In this document: in pieces, positions 37,608 through 50,254 of the stretch | Layout of the letters: the number at the start of each line of letters is the position of its first letter | Numbering within the stretch: the stretch's first letter is position 1 | Origin: Toxonevra muliebris | Lineage: Eukaryota; Arthropoda; Insecta; Diptera; Pallopteridae | Length of the DNA: 64,000 bases | Direction: 5' to 3' | Assembly: GCA_963691655.1 (NCBI GenBank) | Contig: OY829328.1 | Location: forward strand, 84,820,400-84,884,399 | Position numbers and translations under genes: made by a program | The notes under the pieces: generated by a model | The model's input: only the letters and a program-made list of their open reading frames with translations | Told to the model about the DNA's origin: nothing | The model's database searches: none

Positions 37608-37903
37608 CAGTGTGGCCAACTTTTGTTTCTCAAAATCCACTAAAATGAGGAATAAAATGCGTATTTTCTTTAAAAAAGCGTTAATTTTCTTTTCTTTATA
37701 AAAATGCGAGAAAACTCAATACATTTAGACTTCTTCACTAATACAGACACACATCTGATACTTCTAGTCAATGAAAATTTCTTCGATTTTTCGAAAATAT
37801 TTTAAATTGAAAAAACGCGCTGAGCGCTAAATCACTTTTTTCCGCGTTTTAACTTTCAAAAAACACTAAAATCAGCGGGAAAAGCGCTGAGTTGGTCACA
37901 CTG
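37608..37903. mobile_element. hAT-type MITE B, inserted at the edge of A
   Basis: 296 bp with ends CAGTGTGGCCAACT (left) and CAGTGTGACCAACT (right end reversed). The flanking 8-mers are CTGGGCAG (37600-37607) and CTGGTCAG (37904-37911), 7 of 8 identical. The target straddles the last 3 bp of element A and the first 5 bp of A's own duplication, so B is younger than A. Confidence 0.82.
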
Positions 37904-37911
37904 CTGGTCAG

Positions 37912-39574
37912 CATCGATTAATTTTAATGCGCTCTCGATCTCACTGTCCCACTCTTCATATTTAAAAAGTAAGGGAATTCACAGTAAGACATTTACAAGT
38001 TATTCGAAATTAAATAATTTAAATTCCCTTCTTTTGAAATCCGTAAAATTTAAGTAGAGAATAAGTTTAAAAATAAAACAGTTATTACTTGCAATATTTG
38101 TTTGATAAAAATAAAAAACAAAAACATTTCAACAAAGCTTCACAAAGCAAAAATGTAAGAAAAAGAATCACAAAAATCATATAAATTTTTGTGTTGATAC
38201 TTTTGTTTCTTTTGCTTACCATACATACTCAACCGAAACAATTTAAATAGAAACAATTTGAAGTAATTAAGATTATGAAAAAAAAAACATTTGTTTATGA
38301 TCTTGCAAAAGATCAGGCACAAACATCTTAACGATAAGATATTTTGCAGGTAGGCAAATCTTTATTAATGAAAGAAACAAATATTCATCATATTTGTATA
38401 TGAAACTTTTTCAGAACCTTTCCGCTACAAAACAAAATTAAATATAAAAATTTTAATTAACTTACGTGTACTTTACCTCACCTCATTCATATTTAATAAA
38501 TACTTTCATATAAGAAGATGTTTTGAAAATAATAAACAATTTGTTTTGCAGCTTATCAAATATTCGCGTATATTTACAAAGCATACGAGACAAACAAATG
38601 TAGGTTGTACACAAATTTAAAAACAATAAATAATTTCCTGCAAAATATTTTGATAGCGACTTTTCCAACTAAATCCCTAAGAAAATATTGTATTTCCTTT
38701 TTGTGCAAACTTTTAATTTAATTGCAATATAGATCTACCTACTCTTACTATCTACTGCACACAATAATTGCATAATAATTTAATATAGCAAAAGCAGAGA
38801 GTCAAACAATATGTAATACTTATATTATTATATATAAATTTTCCACTCCAATATTGTTAATGATTCATTGTTGCTGCTGCTGTTATTATTTTATTGCTGA
38901 TATTTGTAATTTGATATCGGCAATTGTCAAACAATCAATGTATGTGTAAGATAAAAACAAATATACTAACTCGTGGCGTGTGTTTTCGATTGCTGATAAT
39001 AATTGGCAAGAAAGGAAATCTGTTTACAGGAATAGTTAATAAAACAACAGCAGCAACAACAACAGCGCTTTAAAATTGATAAACAGATTGTTGTGAGGTA
39101 TTATTTTTTTATTTTTATTAGAAAGAAATTATTATTTATGTTAGAGACATTGATATTTATTGATATTGATGGATATTTTATGTAAAAAATGTAATAAATC
39201 TTTAGAATTTGAAAATGATATTTAGTTATTTATTTTGAAAATATGTTTAACGTTAAGCGTTAAGGTTTACAACAACAAAAAGTGCCGAATGTGAAGCCTA
39301 AAAGTAACAATTGGAATATTTAAGTTTTCTTAATTAAAAAAAAAAAACTATTTAAAGTAATTGAACTTAAATTAGACTTTTCATTTCAATTATTTTTGAA
39401 AAAATGTGAATGAAAAACAGTTTAAGTCGCAGTTTGTCATATCTGAGCTTGTATATATGTAAATAAAGGGAAAAATCTTATTTTATAGAAGAAAAATAAC
39501 AGCCCTGTGCTTAGATTACCTTTGAGTTCTCTTACTCTCTGTCTTTCTGTCTCTCATTCTGTACATATACAGTA
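37912..39574. other. no gene seen
   Basis: A+T-rich spacer with CTG/CAG-type microsatellite stretches (about 38869-38884 and 39045-39065). Nothing coding was recognised. Confidence 0.5.
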
Positions 39575-39695
39575 ATGCTTGGTTTTCACTATGTCATATT
39601 TGCCATCAAAGAGAGAAAGAGAGAGAATTTCCCATATGAAATTTGCCAACATGCTGGCAAATTTGATTGAATTTGACATAGTAAAAACCAGGCAT
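39575..39695. mobile_element. 121-bp MITE with 22-bp inverted ends
   Basis: The ends ATGCTTGGTTTTCACTATGTCA and, reversed, ATGCCTGGTTTTTACTATGTCA agree at 20 of 22 positions. The interior has a GA run and a near-perfect inner palindrome (TTTGCCAACATGCTGGCAAA). Target duplication is unclear (TA on the left, AA on the right). No coding capacity. Confidence 0.65.
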
Positions 39696-40733
39696 AAGGG
39701 AATTCAGAATGATTTTCAAAGAATAGAAGTCGAAATAATTGTACAATCTAAGTTTCTTCAACCTAGTCTAACTTTTCTAACCAATTAACTTCATGTGCAC
39801 ATAATAAAAAAAAATCAATAAAAAAAACATTTAAAGAAAAAAATACATTTCAATTCAATTTCTTCATGCAAATAAGGTAGCAGAACAACAACAATTGCAA
39901 TTACAATAAAAACCATAGAATTCAATATTTAAATTGAAACTTCACCGACACGTACAAAAGTCAACATTGCACACGCGAATGATATCACAGCTATAACAGC
40001 AACAACAACAACGCATTACATTTTACAACATCGCGTGCTATTTTAACTTACTACAATAGAAAGGTGCTATTGCTTGTCTGCGTAACACCGCATGCCACCA
40101 TTGCTAGGCCGCCTCTTTGTCTGTTATATCGGAAATGTATATAAAAAGCCTTTAATTTTTCCTCAAAATGTCAAATACAAGTTAAAATAGATGAACCAGA
40201 GCACAAATGAAAATAAAAAACGCTTAAAAAAAAACTTTGAGAATTTCATGTGTCAATGCGCTTTCAGGATTTTCCCATTTTAATAATAGCTATGTGGGTT
40301 AAAATTCTGCATAATCTCAATTTATGTGTCACTAACATCAGCGCCATCATCATTATATATCACCCTTATAAATGTCACCGTCATATTGAAATTACTTCTT
40401 TTATTCTTCCACTTCGTCCTTGCACACATTTCATTTCACTTGCGTGGGTGTATTAAATATTGTAAGAAACTTATTTAATCAAACAAATATTTATACTAAT
40501 TACTATAAAAAAAAATATTTAAAAAGGAAAAGAGCTTAACTCATGAAAGAATGAATGCATGACTCCCTGATTGACGATGATTCAATGCAAAGAGAGTGAG
40601 AGAAAAGGAAAGAGAAAGAACCCAATAAGCACTGATGTAAGATGTAATGGGGGAAAAAGCTACATGATTCCCCTTATTGAGACCCCAAAAATGACGGGGA
40701 TAAATATTTCAGTCAATATAATCATTGTTTGTC

Positions 40734-41179
40734 CCCTTTTCCACACGGCAAGTTTTCTTGTCGGCAAGCTTCCAATTCTCTTTTGAACTTGCCACTCGCT
40801 TTCCACACAGCAAGATTTCTTGGACAATTCTGATTTTACTTTGTCTTTCATTTGTTTTGTGAAAAACATTTTATTTTCAGTTTATTAAATAAAAATAAAT
40901 AAATGAAAATCCAAATCAGCTTTTTGAATAAAAATAAATGGATTAATAGAAGAAAAGTGAAATTTTAAATGAAAACTGTTTATTTTTTCCAATAAGAAAC
41001 CAAAATCAATGCGCATCCAACTTAAAATGACAAATAAGAATAAAGAGAAATATCAAAGAACGAACAGCACAAAAGAAAACTTGCCGGTACGAGCAAGTCT
41101 GTACTCGTCTCCTCTCGTCTTTCCTCTCTTGCCTATAAACTCGACTTGCCGACAAGAAAACTTGCCGTGTGGAAAAGGG
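40734..41179. mobile_element. 446-bp element with perfect 35-bp inverted ends
   Basis: The arms at 40734-40768 and 41145-41179 are exact reverse complements over 35 bp, starting CCCTTTTCCACACGGCAAG. A diverged copy of the CCACACxGCAAGxTTTCTTG module recurs inside the left half near 40802-40821. The interior is non-coding. No direct target duplication is obvious, so the superfamily is open. The perfect arms suggest recent insertion or gene conversion between them. Confidence 0.7.
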
Positions 41180-43228
41180 AACTTTCTGAATTAAAAGACA
41201 TTTTAAAGGCAGTCTATTCATAGTTGAGCTTCGTAACTCTTTTATTAATTTTCTTTAAGTCGTGACTGATTTTCGCTTCTCTTTGATAATATTATTGACA
41301 AAGTTAGGGATTAATCAACCCATTTGATACACAAGTTGTTAGAAAATTGTTAAAATCAAACGAAAATGCTTATTGGATGAAGGTACATAGTTGTATGTAA
41401 ATATTAATCGTTTACATTAGCATTTTATGATGTGACGCAATTGAAACGTGTGATAAAAAGAATTTCTTTCATTCAGTTTAATGACGTACAAATGATGCCT
41501 TTGATTCTCAACCTTTTTTTTTTTTTTTGCTGCTGTTATACTCTGTTGATTCTAATGTAATTTATGAATCCATAAAGTAAATGATTTACACTTTTTTAAA
41601 CCTTTTTTTATTATACGTTTGCATTTCTATAAATGCATGTGTGTATTTTAGTTTGTACGTGCGAAACCCCTTGCTTTTATGTTCTACTATTAAGATGCGA
41701 GTTTGTTTGCATTATATTATATACATGTATATATATATTGTGACATTTGAAGTAAAGTTTTAAATGCTAGGAGAACTTTGCACTTTACAATTAGGTAGCT
41801 AGAAATACATATGACACAAACATACAGTCGAGTATGTTGCAAAAACAACTAATTTCTATTTTAACTCTATTGAAAGTTGTTGTAACATGGCTTGGTTTAT
41901 GTACTTTGAAGTCGAAATGACTGAGTCAGCAGCATCTGGTTTGATAAATAATTGTTTTTAAAGTTGAATTACCATAACAAGAAGATTAGATTGAAGAGAA
42001 GGGTATTTGACTTTTAACAGTTCATTATGAATCATTTTGTTGTTGTGATTAGTTACACTTAGTTATACTAGGTTGGTTGGTTACACTACCTTTGTTGATA
42101 CCTAATTCAATTGGTCTCAGTTACAGTACCAGTTCGTAATTATCTGTAAATTAATAATAATAAATCATTACAGAGTAAAGGGATTCCCACACGGGACATT
42201 TTCCAAATACACTTACCAACAAAATCACAGAAAAATGATTAAATTTAATCAACTTCTCTTGGAAAGTAGGAATATTGATATTCTCAGTTTAGCCTATTGA
42301 CTTGTCCCATTATCAAATTTAAATGCTTAAATCAGACGACAATTCAGGAGACAAGTCCACTAGTGCAAAGACACCTTTGCTATAAAAATTAATAAATTCC
42401 ATGGCATTCCAAAAATATTTATAAAAGAATGTCATAGTAAAATTATATTCTAAAACGAATGTGATGCTGTTTTTTTTTATTTGTATCCTTCGCACGTTAA
42501 AAGTAACAGCAAGTAGATTTTTTTTTTTTTTTTTTGGTATAAACTTATTAAATCTCGAAACAATAAATAATAAGTCAAAGCCACTGTCAAGGTTAAAATT
42601 CTCAAACAAAAAAATATAAGAGTGAATAGAGGGGGGAAAAATATTCAGTTTGTTGGGAGCTAAAAAATTCTAACGAATAAAATAAATTGAATGCTTTGAA
42701 GACTTTCTATGTACAACAACAATAGAAACAAAAACAACTATAGCAAAAGCAACGACAAAAATAATAAAGCAATAATGCAAAAAGCACTTAAGTTACAACA
42801 CGAGAAACGAGCATGGCAAAAGATTTTGCTTCTTTTTTTTTGTTGCATACACATACCCTACACTTGCAGAATTGGAATATATACATAGATAGGAAAAGAG
42901 ACTAACTAATTACATTCATATTAATAATTTTTTTATTGTATAGAAATCATTGGGAAGAATGGAGAAATTAAACTTTAAATAGTATATTTGATTAATCTGA
43001 TTTTTTAAGTTGATTTTATTGGTTAGTCCATACAACTGTCGGTATGTGTATCGACCATTGGATTCTTATGCTAAAACTGACATTTTCCAGTCACTCATAA
43101 TTTGAAGCTCATTATAAAATTTCAGACAGTTCACCAATTTAGATTTGAATCGAATTGGAAAAAAAAATTGAATTATTCTAATCGTACTCTATACTCTACT
43201 CGTACCCATAGTAAAATAAAGAAGTATC
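41180..43228. other. no gene seen
   Basis: A+T-rich, with a T-tract near 41516-41529 and another near 42519-42535. No coding feature recognised. Confidence 0.5.
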
Positions 43229-43302
43229 GTCGCCTGAGAATTAATTTGGCGTATAGGCATATGAATGCTTATACACATGCGCCAAATCAATTCTCAGGCG
43301 AC
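43229..43302. repeat. 74-bp hairpin-forming inverted repeat
   Basis: The left arm, from GTCGCCTGAGAATTAATTTG, pairs with the right arm ending CAATTCTCAGGCGAC through roughly 23 bp with one mismatch and G:T pairs. The centre is looser. It is flanked by TACTCGTA-type satellite fragments. It could be a foldback element or a precursor-like hairpin RNA. Confidence 0.5.
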
Positions 43303-43539
43303 AGTATGCTAAGCCGAATTGTCCCCTCTTTGAATGAATGAAATTTTTGAGATTCACTTGATTTTAATATCAAATGGTGCACAAAATAATGATTGTCAGA
43401 AAATGTATAGCACCCTGGATATGGAATACATTTTTCTCCAACATTGTCGATGGCTTTTTTTGACATATTTTTTGACAATCCGGAGTACTTTAATGCTACT
43501 CTACCTATTTAGCCTACTTGTTTATTTTACTATGCTCGA

Positions 43540-44322
43540 ACCCAACTTGTACTATACTCATACTCTATTCATACTATAGTCTTACTTTACTCGTAGTATA
43601 CTCATACTCTACTCGTACTATATTCATATCGTACTCGTACTGTCGTACTATTTTCGAACTCTAATCGTACTGTACTCTCGAACTCTATTTGTACTATACT
43701 CGAACTCTACTTGAACTCTACTCGTACTTTACTCGAACTCTACTCGTACTGTACTCGAACTCTACTCGTACTGTACTCGAACTCTACTCGTACTGTACTC
43801 GAACTCTACTCGTACTGTACTTGAACTCTACTCGTATTGTACTCGAAATCTACTCGTGTTTTACTCGAAATCTACTCGTATTTTACTCGAAATCTACTCG
43901 TACTGTACTCGAACTCTACTCGTACTGTACTCGAACGCTACTCGTACTATACTCGACTCTACTCGTACTGTATTCGAATTCTACTCGTACTGTACTCGAA
44001 CGCTACTCGTACTATACTCGACTCTACTCGTACTGTATTCGAATTCTACTCGTACTGTACTCGAACGCTACTCGTACTATACTCGACTCTACTCGTACTG
44101 TATTCGAATTCTAATTGTACTGTACTCGAATTCTATTCCAACTCTACTCGTACTATATTCAAATTTTGCTCGTACTCCATTTGTACTCTACTCGTACTAT
44201 ACTCATATTCTACTCGTTCTCGACTCGTACTCTACTCTTACGGTACTCATACTATATTTGTACTCTACTCGTACTCAACTTGTACTCTACTGGTACTCCA
44301 CTCGTACTCAACTTGTGCTACT
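43540..44322. repeat. 11/22-bp minisatellite with 65-bp higher-order units
   Basis: The basic 11-mer is TACTCGTACTG or TACTCGAACTC, usually paired into a 22-bp unit. Between about 43930 and 44110 a 65-bp higher-order unit, marked by CGAACGCTACTCG, is repeated three times (marker at 43933, 43998, 44063). Edges are diverged monomers. It is non-coding, although the array stays open in all three forward frames. Confidence 0.93.
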
Positions 44323-44339
44323 TTTCTTTTTTTTACAAT

Positions 44340-46804
44340 TTTAGTCTATATTACAATTGCATAAGAATTTTATGAACGATTTTTTGTAGCGTACAAATAA
44401 GTCCTTCAGACTGTTTAAAATACCATTATTCGTTTGCATGTATTTTCCACCGCCTTGAAATTGAAATTAAATGAATAAAACCACTAAAAAAAAAAAATTA
44501 TTCTTCTGTCGGTGCAACACTTTAGCTTAAATGTTAAATAATTCCTTTGATATAAAAAGTAAAAATGAAAATTAAATAAAAACAAAAACAATAATGTCAT
44601 AAGTCATTTTACTTTTATTTATGTTTGCATTTTTTCTTAGCTGCAATATTACAAAAGCATTTTCTCACCACTTAAGAATTGTACTATTTACAAATCATAA
44701 AATCAAAATAAATAAATATAAACTTTAAAAGAAAAACATAAAATCAAAATTAGAATGAAAACCATAAAATTTTTCAATGCTGTAATTTTATGTTTTTTAC
44801 ATAAGTTCAAAATAAAACAGAAAACGAACTTTTCTAAAAGTTTTGCTAAAGTTGAAATACAGAAATTTTTGATTTTCAAAATTATTTAATAGATACAAAT
44901 ATACAAAAATATATACATATGAATGATATCACAAAAATGTGCTACATGTTGCTGTGTCAAACTCTTGAGAAATTGTTTGATTATTAAACTATAAGAAAGT
45001 TTTTATAGCATGGCATTGAAAAAAAAAAAAAAAAATTTTGAAATTTATTGTTATGAAATTTCAAAAAACAACAAATTTTAAGAATTAAACTGCTGCAAAA
45101 ACGTGAAATATATAATTTTATACTGAAATCATTTTTGAAATAATGCAATAAATTTTTAAAGTATTACGAAAGTGGTTCTAGTTATATTAATTATTAAGAT
45201 ACCAATTTTCTATTTATTTATTTATTAATTGTTTAATTTGTATACATTTAAAACTCGCATACAATGCAATGTGCATGAATATATGAAGCGCCATATAAAT
45301 TGAATTTAATTTTAAAATATTTTTATTTCTTTCTATTTTTGTATTTTTATTAATCATATACTTGTATATTTTTTTTATGACTCATATGAAAATTTTCAAT
45401 TTGAAAAATACTTTTTTTTTAGTTTATTATCGCAGCAGTTAGGAGTGGTCTGGGGGAAATAACTTTGCGAAATAATTGACAAATATCGTTCGATGGAAAT
45501 TGTAAAAAACAAAAGAAATAATAGAAAAAGACAACCTGAAACTTAGAATAGAACTAATTTAACTCCTGAAAATAGAATAAGATAAACTTTGGTGAATGCT
45601 TTTAGAGAAGAGAAAAAATGGAATTTTTTTTAGAAGTTGTGAAGACTAGGAAAATATATAAAAAACTTGAAATATAATATATCAATGTCATCTGAAGCAT
45701 TTGAACTGCTATCATCACAGTTAATAGCATAATGCTTTACCATCTCTGCATGGGTTAAATGGGGAGTTCCACATTAGTACCTAATAAAAACCAAATTTGG
45801 AATATGAAAAAAATTTGATAAAGTTTTTTAGTCTCTGAAACTAATTCTGTAAGTGTTTATGCAATCTTAAGTCTCTTTATAAATCTTGAACCACAAATAA
45901 CAAAGACAGTAGCACAAATGATAATCAAATTTATAACGTCAAATTTTGGTTTTGTTGATTTTTGCATCATTCTTCATATCTACTGAGACATTTTTCTAGT
46001 TCCTGGAACTAATTGGGAAGTCTTTATGCCGCTTAAAGTTCATCTGAGAAGTTCACACCCGAAACAACAGAGTTGATCGCAGAATGCTTTTCAATTTACT
46101 TGAACAGCTTCAGATTAATAATAAAACTTGAAATTGTGGTATAAAAATTTATAATTTGAATTATTTCCTCAATTTTATTACCAGTCCGTGGAATTAATTT
46201 TAAGTCTTTATGCAGATTGAAGATCATCTCTGGGATTCAAGTATGTAACATTCAAGCTTCTTGTACAAAAATAATTATAGCTTATTTAGCATTATAATTA
46301 GAGGGGGAAGTTATAAGCTCTATAAAATTTTCAAATTATAAATATAAAACTTCAAATGTCTGCTATAAGAAAGAAAAAGACAGAAAGACTTAATAATAAT
46401 TTTTAGGTATTTTTGTCTTTTTCCTTCTTGAAAATGATGCGAACTATAGAAAAAACGTTTTATCGTGCTTAAAATTTTGCTCTCTAGAGGTTATTAAAAT
46501 TGTACATTTGAAGAGGAAACATCAAAAATCAATAAGTTTATTTTTTTATATAAAGTATTGAGTTGTATTTATTTTGGAGCCACAGCAAAACCCGATAAAT
46601 CCAAACATAAATCAATTATAATACATGTACATTACCAAGAGTTTTATTCTACTGTGGATGAATGTTTTGCAATGCCTTAGAGCCTCAGCGGCTGCATTTT
46701 GAGCTTGCTCAGATAAATATCAATAAATAGCAAAAGCAAAATCGAAAGTTCAAAATGAAATAAATAGTTTTATATATATGAAACCAAGTATTCATTACAA
46801 GTTG
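44340..46804. other. no gene seen
   Basis: A+T-rich spacer without recognisable coding or mobile sequence, apart from homopolymer tracts. Confidence 0.5.
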
Positions 46805-47290
46805 AGAAAATGAAGTTGCTGATAAACTAGCAAAAAAATAGGTAAAAGAGCATTAACTCCTTTCGTAGACCAGAACCACTTTGCGGGATGGGAAAAGGAA
46901 CCTTGTCACTATTCACTAGAAAGAAGAGAGAATAGGAAAGGAAGTTATATTGGAAAAATCTACCAGGATTAGAACACTCGAAAGCACCTATAGGAGCATA
47001 CAACTGAAAACCGTTTAAGAAATGTATGAACATGGCATAGAAAAATCTAAGAATCATTACAAGAATTCTAACTGGTTCACTTATCACTTTACAAAACTCA
47101 AAATTCTTCCTAATGAATCATGTAGATTTTGCGCAGAAGACAAGGAATCTCCGAGGCACATCATAGGGCAGTGTCCTGCACTTATGCACACTCGAAAGAA
47201 GCCATATGGCGGATATCAAATACCAGAAGACAATCTATAATTTATAGAAGAAGGATTGGACTTATGAAAGTACATTAAGTCCATATACGT
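46805..47290 (+). mobile_element. LINE 3' fragment (RNase H end and CCHC tail)
   Basis: The fragment begins in an RNase H tail (ENEVADKLAKK, about 46807-46840). After a degenerate stretch it ends with WFTYHFTKLKILPNESCRFC and DKESPRHIIGQCPAL, a CCHC-like C-terminus of I/LOA-type LINEs. It is a different family from the copy at 24933, judging by the C-terminal motif. Broken and 5'-truncated. Confidence 0.75.
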
Positions 47291-48727
47291 GCACAATATA
47301 TATTATAATAGGTTGCGGTGCATTCCCTCACAATAATAATAAAAAAACTTTGTATACTGAGTAAACCAAAACCATTTCAACATTTGGCCGGAAATAACAA
47401 TATTTCCCAATTTTTTTTTACAAATTTCTTCAACACTTTTATAGAACATTTCACATATTTCTTTTAAAGAAATAAACAAATGTCATCATCATCTCAACAG
47501 CAACATCTTCCCTATTATTATTTTCCGCCATATAACTCAGCATTATTTAAAAACTATTCAACAAAAATTCAAAAATCAAAATTGAAATGCATTTGAAAAT
47601 GTTAATTTTCTTGCATGACATGAGTTCATGTTAAAATAAATATAATTTAGAAAAAATAGAAAAGGAAATGTTAATTAGCAAATTGTAAATGTGTTTCTTT
47701 TAACCATAATTTGAAATTATTAGATAATCAGTCTATGAGTGAAAAATAAAATACATTATTTAAGATAAAAAAAATGAGAAATAGAAAATATATATATATA
47801 TTTGAAATACACAAACAGGTGTTGACAAACTATAGCAGTCAGTCAGTTGATATTTTAAACAATAAATTTAGCTGTTATACTGTAATAAATACATATTAAA
47901 TGTAAAGAAAAATTATTACAAAGAAATTTAGCAGATACCAACGAATTACATACATTAAATTTTATATACTCTAAAAGCAAATAAAAACTTTTAGAAATAT
48001 TTAGAACACTTCAGAATTCATAGCTAGAGGGGACTTCCCACACAAGCGAAATATTAAAATAGCTGCAACTTAATGGTGGATAGTATAATTAAAAATTTTT
48101 ATTTTTCTTTTGTTTTGTTTTGCAAGTATTACTAAAAAAGATTGTGAAATTATATACCTACTAATTAAATTGCTTATAAATTTTGAAACAAAAATACTCA
48201 ACTAAATTTAATTAAATTTTAAATCAATTATAAAAACTTACTATATGATTTCTGTAAAGGATTAATAAACTTGCTTCAAGTACCTGCAAAGAAAAATGAA
48301 AAAAAAAAGAAATAAAGATTAAATTTTTTATATTGAAATTTTTCAAAACAAAAGAAGAAAGTTTGAAGGTATTTTTTGTATTGTTTTTTGTGTTATTTAT
48401 TAAGTGTCTAATTTACTTGGTTTATAAAGAAAAAAAAACTGTAATCGAAACTTTTTATAGCTTACTTTTATATCAATAAACAACAGCAATAACAATACAA
48501 AAAAATAAAAAATAATGACAAAAATTTGTCAGTGGGTAAATATTACACCGGAATGAAATAAATAAGTATTAAAACCCACTTCAATATTATTTACAATCGC
48601 ACTTTAGTCTCAAGTGTAAATGTTAGTATGAATTTGAGAAGAAAAAACTTAAATACAGTAACTACATAAATATAAACTGATAACCTAGAAAGTAATATAA
48701 AAAGCTTTTTGTCCTTCTTGTTATTAT
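47291..48727. other. no gene seen
   Basis: A+T-rich spacer. Nothing recognised. Confidence 0.5.
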
Positions 48728-49078
48728 TTGCTGAAATTTTATAATTTTTATTTGGAAAGAAAAATACAAATAAATATATCGAAAGATATCTATGCAGAAT
48801 CAATAAATTCTGAAAGGGTGAGAGAATTATTATTGCCTGTAGAGAATTTGGTTGCATATTTACTAAAAAATTTCTCAGTCTTACCTGAGTTAGAATTAAA
48901 ATCTACGACTTCAGTAGTACACAATGTCTTGAGAACCAGGAGATTTTTAATCTTTAAATTAATGGCATATACCAGATATTTATACAAACTCTGGACACAA
49001 CAAATTTTAGATACATGTGACTCTACAACAAATCGTCAGCGCAATGAAAAAGCGATTATTGAAGTAAAACTCCTTTAG
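48728..49078 (+). CDS. unrecognised 116-codon frame, protein-like
   Basis: The frame after about residue 20 has a mixed composition with regular Leu spacing (SERVRELLLPVENLVAYLL, then SVLPELELKSTTSVVHNVL, LMAYTRYLYKLWTQQIL), as a helical protein would. I do not recognise it. It is the first of three protein-like plus-strand segments within 1.6 kb. It may be a relic of a gene or mobile element, or one exon of an unknown gene; chance is not excluded. Confidence 0.25.
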   Translation: MLKFYNFYLERKIQINISKDIYAESINSERVRELLLPVENLVAYLLKNFSVLPELELKSTTSVVHNVLRTRRFLIFKLMAYTRYLYKLWTQQILDTCDSTTNRQRNEKAIIEVKLL

Positions 49079-49520
49079 CCGGGCTGTGAATTGAAAATTT
49101 TGTAACGGAAACGAGCTTACATTACACTAAAACGAAACTAACAAAAAAAAAAAGAAGAAGTTATGTAGTTGTTATTGTTTAGCGAACAACAACATATGAA
49201 GATCGGCTTCATTCAATTAAACAGAGTCGAATTCTCGCAGTTTTATCTCATATGCTTTAGTGAGAGTCGGCTCTCTCGTAGACGTCTCAGCTTGATTGCA
49301 AATGGCTGAACTTTCCTCTTATGTGTTACATATGTGTACTACGTCGGGTATGTGTCGATAAGTGTAGGAAGTATCAACAGAAGAAAAGCAACAACAAAAT
49401 AGAGGGAAGAATATTGCAAAGAGTTCAACAGAATGTGTTATAAATGTTTTCTAATAATTTGGCAAATAAACAGATACAACAAATAAGCAGACATATATAT
49501 ATATTTTTTTAATCATTTAA

Positions 49521-49955
49521 GCCAGATTTCTTACAACTGAGACTCAAAAGGAGTTAAAAAATAGATTACGCTGGCAATTATATCATTTTCCGAATGAACT
49601 GAGGAAGAAATTTTCATGTGTTCAAAAATTTTTGCAGAGGGTAAGAAGAATGAATGGAATCAAATCATTTAAAAACCGATTTAGAATAAAAGAGTTTACT
49701 GGTAAAGGCAATTTTTCACCTCTTAAGTGGCTGTTTACACGGGCATGAAAGACTGTTTGGAAGAGAGACACAGCTGTGTCAAGAGATAATGAATTTATTA
49801 GTTTTTTTTTAAGAAAACCAGTATCGCCTTTGTTTTTTGAGAATAGTTATACAAGGTTGCATTTTCAGTGTTTAAAAAGGCACAAAGATCTATTACAATA
49901 TTATGTTAAACTAGAAAGATATTTCACAAGGAAAATTTTGCTGAGCATTTCTTAA
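49521..49955 (+). pseudogene. protein-like frame with one internal TGA
   Basis: 144 codons between stops, interrupted only by TGA at 49746-49748. There is no good start codon at its left edge. The composition is protein-like and basic (QKELKNRLRWQLYHFPNEL, NRFRIKEFTGKGNFSPLKW, then TAVSRDNEFIS and RLHFQCLKRHKDLLQYYVKL). The family is unrecognised. The single stop suggests a recently decayed coding segment, perhaps of a mobile element. Confidence 0.3.
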
Positions 49956-50047
49956 GCACATTTTGTATGCAACTTTGCTATTTCTTAAGAGCTAGAAATT
50001 CAGCTTAAAGCAGAATATATGGACACACAAAGTTTTTGAAAAAATAA

Positions 50048-50254
50048 CACAATATCTTTCAAGCGAAGTACCTTAAGATTCTGCGTAAAATTAAATTTCG
50101 AGCGTATGGCATTAGAGCTCATTATATAAAAGATTATATTACTAAGCTCAAATCTCTAGGTTACCATACCGGGACTTTGAGTCAAACAGACATCATCAGA
50201 CACATAACTTCTAAATATGAGCTATCCTCTCAAATAGTTTTGAAATGGCTATAA
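50048..50254 (+). pseudogene. protein-like relic, gag-like feel
   Basis: 68 open codons with no Met start (YLKILRKIKFRAYGIRAHYI, then TKLKSLGYHTGTLSQTDIIR, SKYELSSQIVLKWL). The alternation of short helices with GY.TGTLSQTDII loosely recalls retrotransposon gag proteins, but I cannot assign it. Its last bases begin the 129-bp tandem duplication below. Confidence 0.25.

Noticed and set aside
43540..44322. CRISPR-like array
   Set aside because: The repeats are contiguous, without unique spacers of constant length, in a eukaryotic genome.
43689..44375. Several overlapping open frames of 86-175 codons
   Set aside because: Created by the 22-bp minisatellite in every frame; the peptide is a repeat of the same 22 residues.
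49080..49400. Possible promoter with GAGA-like and initiator-like strings
   Set aside because: The motifs are short and degenerate and no transcript start or first exon could be tied to them.
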